A DNA stretch of 64,000 nt, taken from positions 63,317,897-63,381,896 of the forward strand of contig CP136063.1 in assembly GCA_032622095.1 (NCBI GenBank), written 5' to 3'. The DNA is from Siphonodentalium dalli. Lineage: Eukaryota > Mollusca > Scaphopoda > Gadilida > Siphonodentaliidae. The translations under genes and the position numbers were made by a program. Below are positions 56,363-64,000 of the stretch, one piece after another. The notes below the pieces were generated by a model, which was not told the DNA's origin, did no database searches, and saw nothing but the letters and a program-made list of their open reading frames with translations. Positions within the stretch are counted from its first letter, which is position 1. Each line of letters starts with the position of its first letter.

Positions 56363-58297
56363 GGGTCTATTCTCATTGTAAATATACAATGAATGGATAA
56401 CGGAGTACAACACAACATTGAAACAAGCAAGAATAATTTACAGCAATGTATCGGATTTCTCTGTAAGAAAAATGAATATATCACAATAGAATTGTTATAC
56501 CTTTCTATAAACATACACCAAATTATTAAGAACTATATACCCTTCCCTATATAGTTGTCCTCAAAACGGACAACATCTCTAAATTATATATAATAACCCT
56601 CCTATAGTTGTGTCCCATCCAAATAGTCCATGGTGTGTATAAAACCATGTCACGATTATTTGATTCTGTTACCAATCGTATTTTAAGTTAAAATTACTAT
56701 CATATTGGTCACATACGCGTCATACCAAAACCTGTTATATCACTTTTGAAAATTTGTGTTTAAATGTATGTGTTGTAGGAAGCGAAAGTCCACCTAAGTT
56801 TTCAGAACTTTTCATCCAATCCATTATATTTGTGTATTAGTACATTATATTACAATAAATATGATTAAATCAAGAACAACCTATCGGGTCTATTCTCATT
56901 GCACACGCGCGTGCGATTAATCGCAGCGTTTTTTAAGGTGCGTGTTAACATAACACAGAGCGATTCGTGATCAATTACCTTCATCAAACAACCACGTCCT
57001 ATTCGTGACCAATCATCTTATGCAATCAACCTCGTCATCGAGATAGCCGTTACAGAGAATGGCATGGTTCACTCGGTCACATATACTATCCGGGTACAGT
57101 CATTCTCATAACTGATGGACGATAAAATAATAAATGAAGTACGGAAAGGAAATGGCTTGGAAAGAAGTTTCCAACGTATAGCTAGCATCAGTGGTGATTT
57201 TTGTAGAATTCAGTCGAATTATATTACCTGTCAGTCTCGCGCAACACTGTACCCAAGATTGTGAATATATAGATTGATAGTAATGTGCCGTTTAGCATGT
57301 GCGATCACTGATGATAAGCCGCCAATGGCGATCAAATTGAAATCAATCGCTCATGCATGCGAACAGCGTCCTGGCGACAGAATTCGACCTGAAACGATGC
57401 GTGTGTGACTCTTAAGGTCGAATTCTGAGTCCCATCACTTATTCTATTTGAATGGTGGTTCGTCAATTATAGTACCGCGTTGTCACTGTTGCCAGCGGCT
57501 ATACAAATGAGCACTCGATGATGGGGAGGGGGATCTGAAGAAAAAAACGTTCATACACAGGGTTGAACATAAAAATCCCTCCCAACCATGGGTCTACCAT
57601 CCTCCCTACATGCACATCTATTTGTTTTTCTCCCAACAAATTGGGGTCTCATCCCCTCTTTCCCCATAATTTTTACTGGATATCATATGTTTGAGTACAA
57701 ATGTTTTAAATGAGCTTTATTCAGAAAGACGATTTTTGTCAGACCTAGCTAACTATAAGGTAAAATGTTGAAAGATCTAATTCAACCACTTGAATCGTAC
57801 ACTTTTGATAATCTTGAGTGATAATAAAAATTATATACATAAAACTCCTGTAATCTGGGTTGTGATCGTACTATATATAGTGTTATATACGTTTCAAGCT
57901 GGAATAAAATATGCATATTTATGCCCAACTACATGGAATTGAACCCTCTATTTCTAATTATAATTAGCTAGATATAATTGTGTCCTCAAAACTTATGTCA
58001 TTTTGATGGCATGGCTCGTTATACTCAACTTATACCTGAGTAAATCTAACTGAGGAAAATTAAAGTTAATGTGTCAGCATATATAGGCCTGTATGTGGTC
58101 ACCCCCAACCGAAAGTACTTTATCATCCTCCAACCTACCCTAGACCTGTGTATGAATGTGTTCGTCAGACCCCACCCCTATTGGGGGAACTCTTAACAGT
58201 GGGAGGAAGGAATGCCATCGAACACACATATAGAGCCGCTCGACCTTAAAAAAACGCTGCGATTAATCGCACGCGCGTGTGCAATGAGAATAGACCC
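56363..58297. mobile_element. PIF/Harbinger-like non-autonomous element inside the LINE
   Basis: Ends read GGGTCTATTCTCATTG and its inverse, with TAA on both sides (56360-56362, 58298-58300). Removing it with one TAA rejoins the LINE frame as ESAALNICQCL. A second, longer left-type terminus starts at 56886 (GGGTCTATTCTCATTGCACA continuing for about 57 bp) and pairs with the right end, so two related elements or an internal duplication are present. No transposase ORF found. Confidence 0.7.
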
Positions 58298-58884
58298 TAA
58301 ATATATGTCAATGCCTAACAATCGCACTTGACAAAGCTTGCCCCAAAACAGAAGTCAAACTCCATACTTGAGGATCTCTAAGGAAACGCTAGAACTTATT
58401 AGGCTAAAACGGAAAACCAGGAGGCTATCGGCTAAAAACACATTGCGGAATATAAAACACTATATAACAACCTGAATAGACAAGTAAAACAAAAATTCAA
58501 AGAAGCAAAATCTAAATCATGGGGAAAAAATTACATCAAGCCTTAATGAAAGAGAAATGGATAAAAAAAATTGGCAAACTTTCAAAACCCTAACTGGTCA
58601 AGGCAAAACAGCAAATGAAAATTCAAAACAGATTCATGACAAAAATGGGAAAAAGTCCGAAAAAATAGGTTGAAACAAATGCAGAGAAAGCCCAAATATT
58701 CGCCGAGAGCCTCCGGGACATCCACAAAACACACGAAAGGGACATATTCAATAGGGGTTTCAAACACAAAGTCAATGAATTTATCGATGATAACGTCGAA
58801 TTCTTCTCACCATTGCTGGAAGAGTTTGAGGAGAAAGGAGACAAAGATCCCCTGGAAATCACAAACCAGGAGGTGAGACATAAT
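58298..58884 (+). mobile_element. LINE fragment, part 2: region before the reverse transcriptase
   Basis: Across several frameshifts it reads ALDKACPKTEVKLHT, then KNWQTFKTLTGQG, IHDKNGKKSEK, FAESLRDIHKTHERD and LEITNQEVRHNLK. This order is typical of the linker between endonuclease and reverse transcriptase in Jockey/CR1-type LINEs. It is cut by a MITE fragment at about 58888. Confidence 0.75.
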
Positions 58885-58887
58885 CTC

Positions 58888-59152
58888 AAAACAATACAAT
58901 CAATCAATCTGGGACATTTGACTTTCGGTGCGTAGCCATAGGAACAGCCCAGTGCTCTATATCGCAATATGGTATCATCCGAATGGTCTGTTCTAAAAAT
59001 AGACATATAAACGGTCCCGATTTAATATTCGTAATAAAATCAATATTAGTTGATGGAAGCTTTTCCGGACAGGGGTCTTCAGTTCATATCTATTATTTTA
59101 TACCCACGCAACTATTTAAAATTTGTTATTTAAAGAGATAATCCATCTTTAA
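58888..59152 (+). mobile_element. TTAA MITE copy G, right half only
   Basis: Starts within the family at aaaacaatacaatcaatcaa and ends with the right terminus and TTAA at 59149-59152. The left half is missing. Confidence 0.85.
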
Positions 59153-59295
59153 CTACTATATTATAATTTTATATATATAAAGCTATATGATCATAAAGGT
59201 CGCGTTCCCCAACGTCCACAGACATTGCCATCGAGACTATAAATTGTTCTTTAAATACATAGTAAAATAAATTCTCCACAGTTCCTGACATTTTC

Positions 59296-59791
59296 TTGAA
59301 TAATACCGCCCACATACTGACACTAACCCTGAGAGAGGATAACAAAAACGCATACATTCATGCTATAAAGATATTATCCTTTAGTCCATCCGACTATAGA
59401 ACGGCTTCGAAATGGATGTGGAAATACAATCTTACCACACCAAAAAAAAACCCCGACACGAATGACATTCTATATCTTAAACATGCACCAGTTGTAGGGG
59501 TTGTGTATACCGTGGCCCATTTCATTCCCACTATCATGGCGCATGTCCACAAACTAGCACCGCGAGTATTGTTCTTCTCTGCTGGGAGATATTCGACGAG
59601 ACATATGCGGGACGTCACACAGTTTGCTTCGGATCATGGTCAAGAAGTGTGGGTAGTCGGTACACTATGGTCTTCTCCTTAGCAGATAGACATCTGTCCA
59701 AGCGAATGAGACAGCTAGCAACCGTCGAAACACTGTCGAAGTTGTCCACGTATGCCAATGCGTTCGCTGAGTTTGTGAGTTGACGAACCAT
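59296..59791 (+). pseudogene. Unrecognised coding fragment with one frameshift
   Basis: The first frame (59296-59682) codes 128 residues including SKWMWKYNLTTPKK, LKHAPVVGVVYTVAHFIP and FASDHGQEVWVVGTLW. A shifted frame continues across the stop with SLADRHLSKRMRQLATVETL and ends YANAFAEFVS at about 59789. GC content and codon variety are higher than in the surroundings, which supports real or former coding. I recognise no family. The frameshift near 59660-59680 suggests a pseudogene, unless it is an intron edge or sequence error. Confidence 0.4.
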
Positions 59792-60369
59792 CTATTGAGA
59801 AGTGACTAGCTAACTGGTTCGCCAGGTTTTCATGTCGTTATCCCCATGGGGTATGAGACACATACACAGAGATAACATTCTGCAAGCTTGTATACTCATC
59901 GACCATATGCCTTCCTAGTTCAAGATGACGCACAAATTCCATATTTAGCAAATATATAAAATCGTAATCTAGACACCGGAAAATGGATTGTTTGAAACGT
60001 TATGATTAGAGGGACCCTTCTCCCAGGAAGTGGTGAATACTTTGTCGGTGTGAGCGACCTAGATTTATCAGACAAATAAATGGAAGCTGGTCCAGATAAT
60101 TATGGACGTGACGTGGCAAATCAGAATATGTTATCAGGTAATTGTTCTGATATGACTATTCGGCGCACCTACGGTTACGGCCATTATCGGCGCTAAGTGG
60201 AGAATGGATTTCGAAATGGCACATTGCGATATTAATTGTGGGTTTCATCTTTCCAGAAGGATACGAGCTATGTTATGCGTTTTGATACGTTTAAGTTGAA
60301 CTAGTAGATTGTTTATGTACAGTTTCGTCCATACATACCGATATTATGACAAAAAGTTGAAATTAGTAT
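59792..60369. other. Spacer, nothing recognised
   Basis: No coding or repeat signal that I can name. Confidence 0.4.
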
Positions 60370-61400
60370 GTGAAAATATCGATTTCTTTTCAATGTGTGG
60401 CTGCCAATTTAGCCGCGATCTTGACTGTGAGTATCAATTGCCAATCCCTAATGAATACTTCATATAAATATTCCATATCAACATGTAATGGTCGCCATTT
60501 TGGCCGCCATCTTCGATTTGGAAAACCATTTCTTGCATGAGATGTAAGGTAATTACTTCACCTCAGTATTTCCAACTCAACTGTAAGCATGGGTGACGTT
60601 GTCTCGACAATAATTCCCAATGGTGTGAATATGAGGAAATTTCGGTGATTTTTCAAAAGCTGTCCGCCATTGTGGGCACCATTTTGGATTTGGAGGACTT
60701 TTATTTGGATATGGTACAAGGAAAGTTCTTCGCCTAAGTGTTCCCAACTCACAATAGTAAGCAGGTGTGGAGTTGTCATGACAATAATGCTCACTGATGT
60801 TAAAATCAGCGATTTTTTATTTCTGGTGGCCATTTTGGCCGCCATCTTGGATTTGGGTGAATATTCCTCAACTCAGGTATAAGAAGAATCCTAGCTCGAG
60901 TATGTTCTGCACATATATATGCATGGGTGTTGTTATGCTAGCAATAACATTCATTTATTCGAAACATTACATCGAGTTATTAGTGTCGATTCGGCTTTGA
61001 CCTATTATACCGGCATTTTGGGAAAACGTGATATCGGACAAAAATATCCCACAATGAATGTATATTATGGTCCCCATGTGTTCACCAATGACTCTTCTAT
61101 ACGATAAATTTATAACATCACGCCAAGATGCCAATATTTTCCCACAGAGACAAACGAAAGGTGGTGAAACGTCAGAAAAATAGCTTATTTTCACATTTCG
61201 GCGGTCATTTTGGCCGCCATATTGGATTCTGGTGTCGGATTTTTGGCTAATTTGTAAGGGTTGTATATTAGCATAACGAATCGAGCGGAAAATAAGACCG
61301 CATGTGATATCATCTTTACTATAACGGCGATAAAAAAGACCTGGTGCATATAAAAACAATGGCCGCCATGATGGACGCCATCTTGTCTGCAGTCTCTGCG
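60370..61400. repeat. Diverged tandem units with ggccgccatcttgga
   Basis: Four to five units of roughly 170-180 bp or multiples, each with a ggccattttggccgccatct core (near 60492, 60670, 60830, 61205 and 61365), followed by cctcaact or cccaactca and acaataat motifs. The ORFs across it follow the repeat. Confidence 0.65.
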
Positions 61401-61904
61401 GCCACTTTTTAGAGGAGATATTAAGAAAGAAAATTAGTGGGGTGAAGTTGAGTCCTGGGGGGTGCAGAGGTCGACCAATATCTCCTGGACAAATAACGAT
61501 GAGAAATAAAAACACTTATCTAAGTGTCTACTGAGATGCAGATAACCATTAGAACTAAGTATATATGTCTTATATAAGCTTGTCCCGCTATGTCCGAAGG
61601 CTTTCTACATGGGACAAAAACATACCCCCATAACTTTCTGCTCACGCTTCTTGCCATATATGTCATTGGATTAAGTCAGTGGTGGGTTACATGAAGATCA
61701 AAGGGCGAGTAGTGGGAATAAAAACAAACAATGACTTTTGTTTATTAAACAATATATGAAGGTTTAGCAATTTTAAAGATTACTCTTTAGGAGAAAGTAT
61801 GTGGCCCTGAAAGGGGCCTTTTTATCTTGACTTTCATCTTCTTCGCTATGAACTGCATCTGAAATGATAAACTTGAAAAACACCTGTAATAAAAGACTCG
61901 CCCC
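61401..61904. other. Spacer, nothing recognised
   Basis: AT-rich, no gene seen. Confidence 0.4.
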
Positions 61905-62215
61905 AAGGTGAGTGGGCATCAGTAGAATTAGTCGTATCTATTATAATATATATCAACATTTAAATAATTATGATCAGAATCCTACTTATGTCCTCGTTTT
62001 CCGATACCAAGGAACTAACGGTGACTGATCCTAAGGTTAGTTGAATATAAGTAGGATTAGTCACATATATTGTAATATATATCAACATTTAAATAATGGC
62101 ATGATCAGAATCCTACTTATGTCCTGATTTCCGATACCAAGGAACTCCACGTTCAGCGTGTGCCCCTAACGGTGACTGATCCCAAGGTTAGTTGGGCATA
62201 AGTAGGATTCATCAT
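61905..62215. repeat. Tandem units with inverted tcctacttatg/cataagtagga motifs
   Basis: Two and a half units of about 120-150 bp: tcaacatttaaataat, gatcagaatcctacttatgt, ttccgataccaaggaact, acggtgactgatcc and gcataagtaggatt. The second unit has an extra insert with ccacgttcagcgtgtgcccc. Confidence 0.8.
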
Positions 62216-62244
62216 GTCATTCTATATACCCTAATTTATATTGA

Positions 62245-63840
62245 TCAAACTGAACAACTGTTGCATATATAACTTTGGGGTTCACTGGTACACATATGAT
62301 GTACCCATGTCTCACATTCTTCTACAGAGCATTCTACCATGTCATCAAATAAATTTGGCAAACGGCATATATCGCAATCCAATTCCAATTCATATGTTAA
62401 TACATGCTTCTTACTGAGTTTCAATTGCTTCTTCTTTGAAGGAAATGTGGAGAAGCATTTATGTTCTAAATAATCTAATCGGTCATTTTTTGCCGGCGTT
62501 CTTGTTTGGACTTTTCCTGCAATTCATTGTCAGCTGTGTCAAATTTAATACCTTCTTCTCTTCGATGTTCTCAATGCCAACACTCATCTCAGAATATGCC
62601 AGCACGATGATAATGCTGGACACACGCACTTCTCTGGGAACAAAGTCACAGGGTACCGATCTCCTCTACTTCCTTCGATGATGAATGAAGATGCTTGTTG
62701 GCAGTGGAACACGTTGCTGAGTCTGGTAGCACTGGTTGCCAAGGCGCGTTGTGATTATCCTGTGGGTTGTTGATTACAGTCGGGCTCTGATGATTCCTCG
62801 GTTGGTATTTGAATGGCTGTTGGCTGGGGCTGATCTTCGGTTGTTAGCTGGCCCTTGACGAATGCGAATGCAACTATATCAAATCCAGTCGTAAGTCGGG
62901 ATTGTTTACCCTGTGCCAATGCATTCTCTTATATAACGAGTTGAAGATCATGTATATGACATGAAAAAAACTAGAGCTTTATGCCTTTTTAACAAATCAA
63001 AATCTTTAACCCTTTCAGTGCCAGGTCCGATTTTTCTATCAACCCATATACCCTGTGCCAATGCATTCTCTTATATATGCGAGGCGACCTATGCATATAT
63101 AAGAGAATGCATTGGCCTAACAATTTTTCATCATTTGTTATTATTTTTTACAATTTTAATAATTTTTTCTCAATGTGTCGCCTCGCATATATAAGAGAAT
63201 GCATTGGCCTAACAATTTTTTACAATTTTAATAATTTTTTCTTGTATTCTTTAACAATTTTATAATTTCACCCATACAGAGCCCCAGACAAACATGAGCA
63301 GACGATACTCTTCTATGTGCTTCTATATATGTGTGGGGCTCCCTGCAGGGTAATGGATGTTTTTTATTTTATGTCCTAAAAATGGTTTGACGACATTTCT
63401 CGGAAGTACGACGGTCTCAGTATCTCGGAGATGGTGACGAATCTCTGTTCTTAGTTGAAAGTCGCCGACATCACAGAAGCCTCTTTTCATTTCCAGCACG
63501 TAAAACTCTTGAAGGTAGTTGAGCGAGAGGACGATGGAATCTAAATGCACCTGTTTCCAGCCGATCAGTTCCTTGCAGACGCGATTGAAGGATTTCGATA
63601 TGTTGTTGGTGACACCTGAATGGTCATTGAATATGCCGATCTCTTCGAGTATCAACCTGGCGCTGTTGTTCTTGGTTGGCTGCAATAAATGTGTGCTTGC
63701 GTATTCGACGAATGCAGAACTCCAGTTGACTGCCAAAGTTTCGTGTAGTTGGTCTAAAGCATCCTCGTTTGTGGCTCTCATCAATTTCTCAATGCCCTCG
63801 GAGTATACCGATATGTCGTCGGATCTTCCTCCGCGTTAGA
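62245..63840 (-). pseudogene. Decayed MULE transposase gene with SWIM and PHD fingers
   Basis: Minus strand, three pieces in the family order. MULE C-terminal half (63840-63323): NWSSAFVEYASTHLL, GVTNNISKSFNRVCKEL, LDSIVLSLNYLQEFY and KRGFCDVGDFQLR. SWIM (about 62700-62596): YPVTLFPEKCVCPALSSC followed by WHIL, giving C-x-C-x5-C-x-H, then a frameshift to EMSVGIENIEEKK. After a second frameshift, a PHD finger (about 62470-62245): CDICRLPNLFDDMVEC, EECETWVHHMC and YICNSC, then the stop TGA at 62247-62245. The PHD ligands are complete (C4HC3). MITE copies fill the gap between MULE and SWIM parts. The N-terminal part would lie beyond the right edge. Two frameshifts imply a dead copy, unless they are intron borders. 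Confidence 0.7.
62905..63220. repeat. Cluster of ccaatgcattctctt MITE ends
   Basis: CCTGTGCCAATGCATTCTCT and its inverse occur at about 62910, 63052, 63095 and 63185, with tatatatgcgag next to them, as in the intron-6 MITE at 37126. Low-complexity aacaattttttac sequence separates them. Confidence 0.75.
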
Positions 63841-64000
63841 GCTCTTTCCATCAATGTATCACATTATTATAATCAATAAATTTTGAAAAATGATCAAGGA
63901 AATATGGGTTGATACAAAAATCTGACTTGGCACTGAAAGGGTTAACCCAATGTTTGAAGTCTGATTTTATGTGATTCCAGCAAAACACAAGTCGGCAGTT
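63841..64000. other. Right edge, inverted copy of 63006-63050
   Basis: atatgggttgatacaaaaat and ggcactgaaagggttaa at 63902-63945 are the inverse of the sequence at 63006-63050, so the MULE fragment lies between 45-bp inverted repeats. No coding seen. Confidence 0.6.

Noticed and set aside
1-64000. tRNA, rRNA or other structured RNA genes
   Set aside because: I looked for cloverleaf box A/B-like motifs and conserved rRNA segments and saw none that I could support.

Overview
The window is animal (metazoan) nuclear DNA. It has GT-AG spliced genes, arrays of C2H2 zinc fingers, Helitrons, several MITE families, non-LTR retrotransposon remnants and GAT microsatellites. The AT-rich base composition and this repeat mix suggest a marine invertebrate, possibly a lophotrochozoan. 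That is inference only; no marker fixes the species.

Layout. 1-2051 (minus): the first 683 codons of an unrecognised protein, open past the left edge, with a long helical N-terminal part and a repetitive Ser/Pro-rich part. 2052-5088: AT-rich spacer. 5089-24575: a zinc-finger district with an intact 10-finger ORF (5089-6018), an 11-finger ORF on the minus strand (15688-16662) and a 15-finger locus (22517-24350) broken by a MITE, a frameshift and a stop. Helitrons, hAT-like, TA-flanked and TTAA-flanked elements lie between and inside them. A fourth locus with 14 finger units (53241-54479) has its stop codon inside the TTAA of a MITE.

24576-30920 is mostly repeats. 30921-43286 (plus) holds the best gene of the window, assembled here by hand: 13 exons with consistent phases give a 963-residue protein. 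It has an N-terminal cysteine-rich domain, a MULE-type transposase core and a SWIM zinc finger. A diverged relative of its N-terminal part runs on the opposite strand (exons at 49405-49111, 45147-44966 and 43728-43600), converging on the 3' end of the first gene. A third, decayed member with MULE, SWIM and PHD parts lies at 62245-63840 (minus).

44000-53240 and 54480-62240 are mainly repeats: foldback elements, a 47-bp array grown from a MITE end, nested TTAA elements and a LINE fragment split by a PIF/Harbinger-like insertion.

Two themes connect the window. One is a zinc-finger cluster repeatedly hit by TTAA-specific MITEs, twice at the same Phe-Asn codon pair of a finger. The other is a family of MULE/SWIM genes, one of which is intact and heavily spliced and may be a domesticated host gene.
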